Source: Bombardia bombarda (lineage: Eukaryota > Ascomycota > Sordariomycetes > Sordariales > Lasiosphaeriaceae). From it: a DNA stretch of 64,000 nt. Position 1 is the stretch's first letter; every line of letters starts with the position of its first letter. The stretch is taken from assembly GCA_030512295.1 (NCBI GenBank), contig JAULSR010000001.1, positions 9,633,001 through 9,697,000 of the forward strand, in the 5' to 3' direction. A program made the position numbers and the translations under genes. The notes under the pieces were generated by a model. It was given only the letters and a program-made list of their open reading frames with translations. It was not told the DNA's origin and searched no databases. Below are positions 47,189-57,901 of the stretch, piece after piece.

Positions 47189-47827
47189 ATGTCTAACTTC
47201 GCCAAAGACAACCCTGAAGCGCAAGCTGCTGCGGCCGCCCACCTCGAGCTCATCGAGCAGCTCGACATCCACTCCATCCACAAGACCTTCCGCAACCCGC
47301 ACTGGCGGCCCAACCAGCGCCGCAACAAGAACATCAAGACCATCCTCGGCGACGCCTCCCGCAAGGAAGCCAACTCGTCCTCCTCCGTCATCGCCACCCC
47401 GCAGGACAACAACAGCGGCACCGCCACGCCCACCGGCGGCCTCTCCACCAGCGGCGCCTCGACCCCCGCCGTCCCGCCCGCCAACGGCACCACCACCAGC
47501 CTCCAACCAAACCTGGCGCAGGCGTCTAGGAGTCTGTCCAAGCTCGTGCTGGAGAAGAGCCTGAACGTGCCGGGAAAGGCGGGAGGAGCGAATGGCGGAG
47601 TGGTGTCGACGGCGCCGAGCGCTACGTACACAAACATTGAGAGCGCGCCGAGCCTGGCGCCGCTGAGGCGGTACTGTGATCTTACAGGCCTGCCGGCGCC
47701 GTATATTGATCCGAAGACAAGGATGAGGTATCACAACCGCGAGGTGTTTGCTACGATTAGGAGCTTGCCGCAGGGGGTGGGCGAGCAGTTTTTGGAGGCC
47801 AGAGGGGCGCATACCGTTCTGAAATAG
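47189..47827 (+). CDS. IES6: INO80 complex subunit Ies6 (YL1 C-terminal domain)
   Basis: A single-exon gene for 212 residues. The start at 47189 (AAAAATGTCT) is the first ATG that opens the conserved region, although the frame is open further upstream. Residues 40-60 carry the basic FRNPHWRPNQRRNKN segment, and a low-complexity Ser/Thr/Pro/Ala linker follows. A YL1 C-terminal domain occupies about 155-205 (PLRRYCDLTGLPAPYIDPKT...RYHNREVF). This layout is that of Ies6, which pairs with Arp5 in the INO80 chromatin remodeller. The other fungal YL1 protein, Vps72/Swc2, is much longer with an acidic N-terminus, so Ies6 is preferred. Confidence 0.92.
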   Translation: MSNFAKDNPEAQAAAAAHLELIEQLDIHSIHKTFRNPHWRPNQRRNKNIKTILGDASRKEANSSSSVIATPQDNNSGTATPTGGLSTSGASTPAVPPANGTTTSLQPNLAQASRSLSKLVLEKSLNVPGKAGGANGGVVSTAPSATYTNIESAPSLAPLRRYCDLTGLPAPYIDPKTRMRYHNREVFATIRSLPQGVGEQFLEARGAHTVLK

Positions 47828-49371
47828 AGAAGAGGGAGGGCAGGAAAGGCAGACAGGAGATTGTTTACGTTGTGGATGGGTTTGTTGTGTTGGGCCTGTC
47901 TGTCTGTCTGTCCTTTGCAGCTGCTGCTGGATAACAAACGGACCACAAACAGACGCGAAAAGGGTGTACGACACACGACGGGGACGGCAACAGCAGCAGA
48001 TGCATGTTTAGTGTTGGGAGCCGAACTGGAAGCGGGCGTTTGTGTTTTAAAAGAGGCGGCGTTTAGGAGAAGATTATAGGATATCATAGGGAAAGGGGGC
48101 GTATGTGAATTTGGATCGGGCACGGCTAGGCAAGGTGTTCGTTCGCTTGCGGTTTCCCTGAAAGGAATTGGGTTCACACTGAAGGAGGATAGACAACATC
48201 AAGTGAATGGGGAGGAGACGTATATAGGTGAACAAGTATTAACCAAATATTTTCAAAGTTACATATGCAGTCACGTCTATATAGTGATGATGTGGTTTGT
48301 ACGACCGACAAAGTCAATCCCCGACTACGCACTCGCGCCTTTCAGCAGCAAGAGACAGTCGACGCTCCGGCTTAATCGCGATCGAGTAAAGTACTATACT
48401 TCTTTTCTTTGCCATTTGAACAGTTGAAAAACTTATTCGCGACAGACCACTGAGAACGGACAGAGGAAGAACCGAACCCAGTTGCTCCAGCAGAGTGCTG
48501 GAGCCGTCGTGGCAATCATGATCATGTTATGTTATGATATGATTGGATAATGGGTGAAAGGGGGGAAAGGGAGTGTTGTTGTTGTCTCGGTTGCTACTCT
48601 GGAGGGAAAGGGGGTGCTTGTGTTGGCGTCCATCGATCTCAGAACCAGACATGTCGACACATGAATGCCCTGCTAGAACCACCCAACTCAACCATGCCCG
48701 CTGGTCTCTGTCCAGCCCAGAAGTCCCAATCGAAGAATTATAACATTCATCGAGCGTGGCAGGCTCATTGAAGAGCTTCCTCGCCCGAATGAATACATCA
48801 ATCAGTCTCTATTTCGAAGCATGGGGCTTACACCCCATTCCCAGACTCGAAATCTCGAGTTATTAGGAAGGGAAGGGAGAAAAGTGAGCAAAGAGGAGTT
48901 TTACATTTTCTCTTTTGTATTTCCCCCCGACGCCGATAGGGGGTCTGCATCCATCCAATTAAGGAGCTCAATTATATGGGGCCCGCTATCTTTTTGCGTG
49001 CCATCCCCCTTGCCCCCTGGCACGGGCCGGCACTGCCAGCCCAGCCGCCTGCCTGCCGCATGGTTCGTGACCGCCCGGTGGGTTGGTTGGCGCATGCACC
49101 ACGCGTCCTTGCCCGTGGCTTGTGCTTCGTGTCCTATCTCCAAATGCTAATAACAGCGATTTGAACATTTTGGAGTCCCGTATCTTGGAGTGTGGGATTA
49201 ACCCAAAAAAAGGGGAGGAGATCTGCAAATTAACCACCACCAACTCTATAGAAGTCTACACACGACCGTTTTTGTGTTATTCTTTCCCCCTTTCCATTGT
49301 GGTATTTGATTATCTATTTTTTTTTTAATTAGTGTTTGTCTGGCTGTGTCCAGATTACATCGTTTTCGAAA
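47828..49371. other. Intergenic region, no supported gene
   Basis: 1.5 kb between the IES6 stop and the GOT1 start. A (CTGT)4 run lies near 47896-47912 and a poly-T run near 49317-49326. Small frames have no features. CT-rich leader sequence precedes GOT1. Confidence 0.5.
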
Positions 49372-50126
49372 ATGCCCACCATGTGGTTATCCGACGCCCA
49401 AAGTGAGTGGTGGTTCCAAAGTCCTTTTGACAGTCGACATGCCCCTCTGGGCACGCGCATTTCTGCGCTCGCGCTGGCGCAAATATCATTATTTGAAATG
49501 CTGTACACAGCTGACATTTATTCTTGCGCACTTCTTTAGAAATCGGCGTCGCCTTTTGCTCTGGCGGTATGTCAAACGATTTGCGCGCGCGCGCACTGAT
49601 TGGAGGTGCTCGAGCTCGAGCTTGATGCTTGCTACAGCCGGGCACTATCCAAAGAAGAATAAGGGGGACTAATGTCACTGTTCACTATCTAGGCGGCTTC
49701 TTTCTCATAGGAGGCGTCATGCTCTTCTTCGACCGGGCAATGTTGGCAATGGGAAATGTGCGATTCTGACCCCCTTCTCCTATCCTCCTCCCTACTTGCC
49801 GGTGTGTAGCTAACCCAGACCCAATCCAGATCCTCTTTCTCATCGGACTCACAATAATCATCGGCCCCTCTAAGACGCTCCTCTTCTTCGCGCGCAAGCA
49901 AAAGGCCAAGGGCACCGCCGCCTTCTTCGCTGGCCTTCTACTCATCCTCTTTAGGTGGCCCCTCATCGGCTTCCTCGTCGAGCTCTACGGCATCTTCATC
50001 CTCTTTGGCGACTTCCTCGGGACAATAGCGAGCTTCGCGCGGAACGTGCCTGTTATTGGCCCCTACATCGGCATGGCGGTAGATCGCATTGGCATGGGGA
50101 GGCGGAATACCGAGCTGCCCGTATGA
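49372..50126 (+). CDS. GOT1: Got1-type vesicle transport protein
   Basis: Four exons, 49372-49402, 49540-49566, 49693-49757 and 49830-50126, encode 139 residues. The second is a 27-nt micro-exon. Introns of 137, 126 and 72 bp have donors GTGAGT, GTATGT and GTGCGA with TAG/TAG/CAG acceptors. Joined, the N-terminus reads MPTMWLSDAQK, then IGVAFCSGG, as in Got1 proteins. Four hydrophobic spans follow, with the conserved FFDRAMLAMGN, IIIGPSKTLLFFARKQK and RWPLIGFLVELYG segments. Got1 is a small tetraspan protein of ER/Golgi COPII vesicles involved in transport to and through the Golgi. The C-terminus (RRNTELPV) is short and cytosolic. Confidence 0.94.
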
Positions 50127-50982
50127 GGTTCTCTGTTGCAACTTTCATAACAAAGAAGAGCTGGTCTACTGTGCATGTGGATGATGAATGGACCCGATAC
50201 TGGATCGTTGGGTACGAATAAAGAGAAAGGGGGATGGGGCTTGGGCATCTTTTCTTTTTTTTTCCCCCTTGCACAAGCTCATCCCTGCTTGGCCGGCTTT
50301 CCAAAGTTCATGGGAGCGGTAAAATGAATGGCGTTGGACAAAGTTATACCCGTGTTATAATAATATTGAAGATTTTTGGCGCGCTGTATAAGAAATAGTA
50401 TGATAATAGGATACCAATAGACGGGCAAGAGTTTTAAACCCTCTTTCAAAGAACCGCAAAGTTTATCTTGAGAACATGAAAGCAGATGGCGCAACTTCAT
50501 CGTGGAGAAAGGATAAACAAGACTTGCCTAGCTAAGCGATATCTTCTTATCAACGTCAAAGGAAAACAAGGCGGTCTGGTCTGTTTTGAGAGATGATAAG
50601 GTTGGATGAACCTAGTATGCAGAGAAAATCCTGGCTCAAGGCATGGTCTATGACCTAGCTAAATGATAAAAAAAAAGGAACAAACCCGCCGTGTAAATGT
50701 GTGTTGTTGTGTGTGTAGTTCAGTGTATTGTGCAAGTCAAATCGAAACATGTTCACCTCCAAGGACTCTCTTCTTCTCCCCTGTATCATCATTTCCCCCC
50801 TGAGCTGGCTGGGTTCCTCTCTACAACCACCTCCCTCATCTTCTTGCTTGGCTTGGATACGCCCGCCTATCTTTTCCATCGCAAAAAAAAAAAAATCCTG
50901 GGACACATTTCACCCCCGCTCGCTCTCGCGTGCGCGCGCCGGCGCCAACACTATTTCATCTGCCGCAACTAAGGTGCCACGC
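50127..50982. other. Convergent intergenic region, GOT1 / profilin
   Basis: 856 bp between two stop codons, holding both 3' untranslated regions. Poly-A/T runs occur at 50253-50265 and 50884-50896. A 73-codon minus-strand frame (50279-50500) is not recognised. Confidence 0.5.
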
Positions 50983-51732
50983 TTAGTATCCCGACTTGAT
51001 CAGGTAGTCAGCGAGGGTCTCGACGGTCGTCGTGGCGTTTCCTGCCAACACGTTCTCGCCGTAGTGACCGATAAGGATAGCCTGTGTAGTCTTGACGATG
51101 ACGATACCGGTCTTGCCCTGTAAAAGGGGGAAAGAATCCATACGTCAGCAATCCGAGCTTCCCTCTCCTCTTGGTAGGGTATATCTTTACCTTGCGGACG
51201 TAGATGTGGCGGTCCTCGATGTTGAAGGCGATGTACCGTTCACCGGTGACGTAGACTCCCTCCCCCAGCGCCTTGTCGACTGCGGGACCCTTTCCGCCCT
51301 CGGCCAGGATGGCGACGATGGTCTTCAGCTCGGCGGGCGATACCTAGTAGGGTACTTGCGCGTTAGGCTAAATGTTCCTTTCTGCCAAGATTCGGGTGTT
51401 TTTTTTTGGGTATCTTACCGTGAAGCCAGGCGAGGCAGCCCAGGTGCTATCGCCAGCAGCGCTGATGATGGCAGCCTTGTCAATGTGGCCGCTGCCAACA
51501 AGGCTGATTTGTTTTCCCCAAGATTCAGTAAGTCATCATGCCATCCATATCAGGGCAAACCAAAGGGCCACGGTGGGCGGGGGACCTTGGTAACGGGTTG
51601 GGCGGTATGTACCTCGAGTCAACATATGCTGGAAGCTGAAGTTAGCTTCTCGTTGCTTCTTAAAAGGTGGGGGTTCAAGATGAGGTGCGCAGAGCTAGAA
51701 AGCTGCATCGCGGACGGACCTTGCCAAGACAT
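50983..51732 (-). CDS. Profilin, five exons including a 16-nt micro-exon
   Basis: Exons 51732-51720, 51628-51613, 51503-51419, 51343-51191 and 51117-50983 encode 133 residues. Introns are 91, 109, 75 and 73 bp. Donors are GTCCGT, GTACAT, GTAAGA and GTAAAG. The start MSWQAYVDSSLVGSGHIDKAAI is assembled from the first three exons and is the classic profilin N-terminus. The conserved end (TTTVETLADYLIKSGY) and the GKTGIVIVKTTQAILIGHY segment confirm the family. Profilin binds actin monomers, poly-proline and phosphoinositides and supports formin-driven actin assembly at hyphal tips. The aromatic W3, the central YIAFNIEDRHIYVRK strand pair and the C-terminal helix are present, so it looks functional. 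Confidence 0.97.
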
Positions 51733-54533
51733 CTTTGGGAGTGTGTGATTTTGTTCTTGTCGCGACAAAAAAAGAGCAGGAAGAAGTAGGTTGAGGCTTA
51801 TGCGAAGCTACAGCAGACAATCTGTGTGTAGGTTGTGCTTGATGGTGGTGGTGGTGGTGGAGGTGGACGATAAGTTTTGGTGCTTCTCCTTGTCGCTAGA
51901 CCACCACTTTCCAGATTATTACCCCGCCAGTCGATGGGGGAGGCGGACGCGGACGGGTGCGTGCTTCTGAACACGGCGGAGACGGGAGGCGGGGGGAGGG
52001 GTTTTGTGTTAGGTAAGCAAGAAAAAGCTTAGGGGTAAGTGTCGCCTAAACTCTGCGTCGCCGTCCTTCCCACAATCTTTTGTTACCGAGAACCTAGAGC
52101 CATTCGGAGGCACATCACGGCAATTGCACGAAGCGGGACTAACCGAAGCGAGCGAGCCTTTTGATTCGGATGCGGCGTCACACTCAACCCATCATTCTAT
52201 CTGGGGTCTATTTTGATATCAAATCTCCAAACCTACCTAGGTAGTGTTTGTGTGTTTTGTTGTTTCTTGTTGCTTGATATGGGTTATACTCACAAGGCCA
52301 TGCTAGCATTGCAAACCCTCCATGAAACATGACGGGTGTTCGCTCTGTAGGACATGTTCGCGTCTCTCAAAAACAAGGGACCTAAATTGGCCTTACCTTG
52401 CGCGCTCTTGTCCAACTCAAGAATGACAGACAAAGTCGAAGCACTGCGTCTTTTTCCTTGTTCGATTTAGCCACGCGACAGACGGTCCTTGGACCTTGGG
52501 ACATGACGAGCTTTACCTACTAACCATACCTCGTGGGTTCTGGGACACGGATGAGACGATCAAGGATCCGAGGCGGAAGATCCGGAGAATCCTCAAGGAT
52601 GAAGATGATTTTCCGCGCAAAGAGACACAGAAGACATGCTTGGTTTGCGAGTCTCGGAATCAAACCGGATTTACCCGTTCAAGGCGGATAATTCTGGAAT
52701 GTCGGAAGTCGATGTCCCAAACAACCAAGCAAGTACCTAATCACAAATTCCAGCAAGCGCCCCCTCGAGCCACGTCCCGAATCTCAAATCTCCCCATCCA
52801 CCCCGTCATACGGCGTCTGACTCGTCCCATCGTCCTATCTTCTTTCCACTCCGTACCTCACAAGCAAACAGACCCACGGACGCCAACAGATCGACACTGG
52901 CCGAAATTTGCATTCATGAGACGCATCTTCACCGTCTATTCTGATAGCCCCTTTTGCGCGCTTTAAAGCCACAGACTTGGCACCGCTGTGTGCGGTAGTT
53001 TGCACACTATGCATGTCCTGCTCGGCGATAATATCATCAGATAGCCAACCACTGAGAGAGAGGCTCAGAGGTCTTCCTTGTGCAACGCTGCAGTCAGTCA
53101 GGACACGCCAGCCTTGAAGAAGTAGATCTTCACTACCAAGATCAGTCCGACAAGCTTTTCGGAACAGGCCCGTGTTCGTATCCCAGAATGCATGCTATGT
53201 TCCTGCGTGTTCCTGCACATGAAGAGTTCAAGAAGTGATCTTCAATCAACTCCCCGGAACAAGAAGGTTGCCGTGGGAAGGCCAGGACAACTCTGCATCC
53301 GTCTTCTAGAACACTCATTTCCCGCACTCGATTGGCCACTCTCGAACCAGCGCAAACGCTACAACTGGAAAGTGAGAGGGCTTGAATACAACATCCAACA
53401 ATGCCGCTGTCTACGACATCATAGATGTGCAATCAGGCGGTAGTTGGTATAGGTATGTATGTACAGTGCATACCAGTCGTCACAAGTCGTTGGTCATTTC
53501 CACCAAGTTACACACCTGCAGTTGCCTTGTGTGATGGGCGTCGTCATTTCAACGAAATTGAGCGTGTCTCGGGCATGCTCGACCGACGGCCCCTAATAAG
53601 GCCCGTGGAAGGGATGATTTGGTGGCGTACGGGCGTAAAGGGTTCTGTTCCTGCATTTGAACTGCAGCGCGCACTGCGGCAGTAGCAGCACACTACACAG
53701 TACAGCACACTGCGGGCACTGCAGCAACTCATTTCCACCATTCACCAGCGAGACCAGCAAGCTGCCTCGAAGCCGCCCACTCCTTGTTGGGAGAGATGGG
53801 GTTGTCAACATGAGACAGGGTCTCCACTAAAGCCACACCAGGATCGTCCGCCAAGTGAGCCGTTGCGACCCCTCGTCATCTGTTTGACCTTCCTCCTCTG
53901 CCTGTCCGATCCCTGAAGCACTGGGTTCGCGATCCCTGTTGGTGATCAACCTGGACAGAATAACCGCTGCCGTTTGCTTCAGACTCCAAGGCGTTATGGC
54001 GTGCAAGCCGCTGTCGAGAAGTCGAGACGACTTCAGGCTCAAGACTCACGACGAGCTCCCTACTAGCTCCGTGAATAACATGAGGAAAAAGGTTTGACTA
54101 TGATATGTAGGTGTTATTTTCCCGCCATCTGTCCATTCCAGTTGTTCTTGGAGCTCCTTTTTGCTCTGATTTACTTTCAAGGCCTTCTCATTGAGGCCGT
54201 CCTTTCATTCATAAATCACACTACACTCTGCAACTTCTTCCTTACGCGAGGTTGTTTCGCGCGCTCGCGATTTGCTCAGCGGACACCCTTGGGTTATTAG
54301 TCGATTTTTCGAAACCATCTGAAGATTCCTCCCCCGCAGCCCTGCAACCTGCAACCTGCGACCTGCCCCAAGTGGAGCTCAGTGGCCGGTGGTGGTCCAT
54401 GGTGGTGGTGGTGAAAGTGGCAACTGTGGGCGGATTCGACCGACAACAAGGGACGACAAGCCCTGGAGCCGACTCATTCCTACTCTGGCCCAGTTGTCGG
54501 TTACACCATCCTCAATAACAACAAACGGCCACT
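51733..54533. other. Long intergenic region, promoters of profilin and the Q-rich gene
   Basis: 2.8 kb. It contains a (TGG)n stretch at 51843-51868, CT-rich leader next to profilin, and a cluster of GCACTGC/GCAGTGC repeats at 53665-53725 that could fold. A 156-codon plus-strand frame (52496-52966) lacks an ATG at its start and has no family signal. No gene is supported. Confidence 0.45.
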
Positions 54534-56927
54534 ATGTTGAAAGCAGTCAAGCGCTCCAGATCGCAGAGACCGGGCCCTGTTGGTGTCCCTGTGGGTGTCA
54601 TTGCAGACACCCATGCAGCAACTGAAAGTGAGGGTGGGGCGCACGGCCCAATGGCTCCCCCTCTTGTCCAAGGAGTCCAAGGACCAGGCACTGTGTCAGG
54701 TCCTGTGGTACACGACGCCAGCAGACATGGACCTCGGACTCAAAATGCCAATATCCCCCCCGTTCACTTTCCCGGAGGGAGGAATCCCTATCTTGACCGC
54801 CCTCTCCCTCCTCCGCCACCACCAAAGGTTCCTCCTACCGCACCTATTATGCTGCAGAGACCACAGACGTCATCTGGGCCAGTATCAAGTAGGACAACAA
54901 CCAGCACAAGACCCGACTTTGAAAAGAGACTGTCCAAAGACGACATGTCTCTGACTCGCCAGAAGAGCACGGCCAGGCCCAAGAAGGGCCTGCAGCCGTA
55001 CCGCATTGGTGTTGTTGGTGGTAGCGGAACCACTCGAAGTGGTGCACCACCTACCCCGGAACACAGCCCAAGTGATATGCCTTCTTCTGTACCGATTATG
55101 TCGATACCAGTGAGGGCGCCGACCCCCGAGTCCTTGAGCTCTGGGGAGATACAGATCGGAATGGCTCTTGGCAGCCCTTCTTATACGGCTACCGTTCAGA
55201 CCGGTTGGCAACCGCAACAACAAACGACGACAACCAAAGACCTGTATTCTCCACCACTAGCCAAACAGGCACCCGAGCCTCCTATTCAAAGGTCAAAGAC
55301 TCAGAAGAGGAGATTATTCGGATCCCTTTTCGGGGGTAAGAAGCACACAGAACCAGCAAAAGCTCCAGAGGTCATTGAGACGAACAATGTTCCTGTTTCC
55401 ATCACAGCACCGACTGATGTTCCAGCCTGGAATGGGAGTAATGGCCCGTTGAGAAGCAACACGGTCATGAGATCAAAGTCTACTAAATTTAGGCCCATTA
55501 TTACCAGGTCACAGACGGTGCCTGATATGGACAGTGCGATTCAAGATTCAACAGGGCAGCAGGGATCCAGAGCGTTAAAAGAAAACTGGTTCAGCCCTTC
55601 TGAGTCTGCACCCGAAAATCTCTCTTCGGGTAGTAGTGCTGGTTTTCTGGACATTGAGATTCCAGACATTCGGTTGGAACGATACAGTATCATGTTCAGC
55701 GGCGTGTTGAATCCCGAAGCTCAGGGCAACAAGCCTTCACTCCTGGCCAGGCGGCAGGCAACGCTAGAGAAACTCAAGACTATTAATGACGGGATAGTGG
55801 ATGAGGCAGAAGAACGGCACAACCCAAGACAGCGGAGGGCAACCTCACCACAGCCAACAAAATCACCTGCGTTCTCCCTCTTCCCAGCGAGTACAGAGCG
55901 CCAAAATAGACCACCCGTTCCTTTGCTTCCTCAACCCCAACGACTCTCTTCTCACATGCGCTCAAACACGTCGCCAGCCCCCTTCCCATCCCCTTCGAGA
56001 GAAAACTTTAAGCTCCAGCAGCAACAGCAACAGCAACAGCAACAACAGCAGTATCCAAAACAACAACAATCACAACAACAGCAGCCTCTGGGGCTACCGA
56101 CACGAAAGGAAAGAAAGACCGTCACCATCATTTCGCCGCGGGAAATGGATGAGCGCAACCGTGCCGCTCAAGTGGAAAAGCTCCGGGAGCAGCAACTACA
56201 GCAGCAAAAGCAGCAACAGCAAGCTCGGCTTCGACCTCGACTACCACATCCACAACAGGCAACATTCCACTTTGGCCCCGACGAATCAGGTCTGATCCTC
56301 GATTCGCCACAAAGCTTGTCAGACGACGAGGGGGATGCGGACGACATCGAGAAGAAGGGAATGGCTGTTGACACCCTACCGCTCCGACCCAAGATCAACG
56401 AGCCCCAATGGCAGATGATATCCTCCGCACCATCCACCGCGAGCATGGCGAGCACCAACAGCGCCAGCAGCAGCAACTTAACACAAACGAAACAGTCCAT
56501 CGCATCAACACCATCCTCCTCCACCGCCTCCCTAGCCCGCACACACATCACCAGCCCCTCCCTCGACCTGGACGAGGACGACTCAGCCCTCAAAGCCGCC
56601 GTCGAGATCAGCATCGCGCGACAGATTAGCATCTCCCGCCAGCAGAGGCAGCTTCTTCTCAGGCCCATCAAGACGGGCGCAGCTATCGGTTCCAGGCCGC
56701 TGAGGAGCGCGAGGAGCGCGACCGCCAGTACGAGTCCCAATAGCGCTACGATATCCAAGACGAGCCCCATTACGAGGGAGATGTTGGGACGGGCGGCGGC
56801 CGTTGTGGAAACCAAGATTGCTGTGCCGACGCTGGTGGTGCCGCCGGCGGTGGGGGGCGACGTGATGGGGGGAGCGCTGCTTGCGCAGCATAGGAGGAGT
56901 GAGAGGGTTGTTTTGGAGGGGGTTTGA
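54534..56927 (+). CDS. Large glutamine-rich hypothetical protein
   Basis: A single 797-residue frame with a true ATG at 54534. I do not assign a function. The sequence is largely disordered: Pro-rich N-terminus, poly-Pro near residues 90-97, many Ser/Thr-Pro sites, and a Gln tract (about 480-510) encoded by mixed CAG/CAA. The most fold-like piece is LDIEIPDIRLERYSIMFSGVL (about 372-393), which has the look of a short linear docking motif. A basic SKTQKRRLFGSLFGGKK patch lies near 254-270. Near the C-terminus a helix DDSALKAAVEISIARQISISRQQRQLLL is amphipathic. The composition suggests a scaffold or regulatory protein of filamentous fungi. The mirror-frame open reading on the minus strand is a shadow. 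Confidence 0.78.
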   Translation: MLKAVKRSRSQRPGPVGVPVGVIADTHAATESEGGAHGPMAPPLVQGVQGPGTVSGPVVHDASRHGPRTQNANIPPVHFPGGRNPYLDRPLPPPPPPKVPPTAPIMLQRPQTSSGPVSSRTTTSTRPDFEKRLSKDDMSLTRQKSTARPKKGLQPYRIGVVGGSGTTRSGAPPTPEHSPSDMPSSVPIMSIPVRAPTPESLSSGEIQIGMALGSPSYTATVQTGWQPQQQTTTTKDLYSPPLAKQAPEPPIQRSKTQKRRLFGSLFGGKKHTEPAKAPEVIETNNVPVSITAPTDVPAWNGSNGPLRSNTVMRSKSTKFRPIITRSQTVPDMDSAIQDSTGQQGSRALKENWFSPSESAPENLSSGSSAGFLDIEIPDIRLERYSIMFSGVLNPEAQGNKPSLLARRQATLEKLKTINDGIVDEAEERHNPRQRRATSPQPTKSPAFSLFPASTERQNRPPVPLLPQPQRLSSHMRSNTSPAPFPSPSRENFKLQQQQQQQQQQQQYPKQQQSQQQQPLGLPTRKERKTVTIISPREMDERNRAAQVEKLREQQLQQQKQQQQARLRPRLPHPQQATFHFGPDESGLILDSPQSLSDDEGDADDIEKKGMAVDTLPLRPKINEPQWQMISSAPSTASMASTNSASSSNLTQTKQSIASTPSSSTASLARTHITSPSLDLDEDDSALKAAVEISIARQISISRQQRQLLLRPIKTGAAIGSRPLRSARSATASTSPNSATISKTSPITREMLGRAAAVVETKIAVPTLVVPPAVGGDVMGGALLAQHRRSERVVLEGV

Positions 56928-57187
56928 GCTACCTGCTCGCTGTCTTTTGGGATGAGGGAGTTCAGAGAACTCACTGACACACACACACACACACGCACAC
57001 ACCGACCACCAAGTGTGGCTCGCCTTTCTTTTTGTTCTTCTTCTCTTCTTGAGCATTATTTCTTCTGACTGGCACCTTGGAGCTGGTGGCTTTGCTTTAC
57101 TCTTCGTTTTTTTTCTATCTGGTTTTCGGAAGGTGATAGATGAGTCGCCAGTCTGTGACTCACCTGTCTTCCTTTTTTCTCAACAAC

Positions 57188-57224
<37 letters not shown>

Positions 57225-57901
57225 ACTCTCGAGGGTCTCTCTTTCTTACTACTAAGCGACTGCCTTTCTTTGTTCTATATTATTTTCTAAGACACAACCT
57301 TGACGGTGGTCGGACAGTTTATGTGATACCTCGTTTTATATTAGATCCAGTGCAGGATGGATAACATCCGTGCGAGAGGATGGACGGGCGGTTGGACGGG
57401 GAAAATGGGAGGGTGGCGTTTATTGGCATGGGTAGATTACAGTGGAGTGAGTTGGGTTGATAGGGACATGTATGGATGTTTATCTCCGATGTTGTTGTGG
57501 TTGATTGCCTGAGTCGGTGTGGTTTAGAGTAGCTTTACATGCATGGCTGTATACAATTACACATATCTTTGTGAATATTGTATATTTGAAGACATGATAT
57601 TTGAAGAATCCTTTGTTCTTGACGTGTCTACTATCTTATCATAAATACGGTGTGCTTCGAATAATAACAATGTTGGTTGAAGTAAATGAATGAAAAACCT
57701 TGAAGTTATGGTGGATGAAGACAGATACAACATTGAAGGTAATAATATCATGTCTATCTAAGATGGATGTCTAATGAATCTGATCTACCTGTCAAGTCTA
57801 AATATTGTGGCAAATATATTTACACATATCTGCAGACAACCATGCCCGTTTATACATCACCATAGTATACAGATCATATATACACTACATCTCTCACGCC
57901 A
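56928..57901. other. Convergent intergenic region with (AC)n
   Basis: 974 bp between two stop codons. CA runs lie at 56979-57001 and 57189-57223 (about 17 units in the latter). No gene seen. Confidence 0.55.
57189..57223. repeat. (AC)17 microsatellite
   Basis: A nearly perfect dinucleotide run in the 3' region downstream of the Q-rich gene. Confidence 0.9.

Noticed and set aside
52496..52966. 156-codon plus-strand frame
   Set aside because: It starts with a non-ATG codon and resembles translated random sequence.
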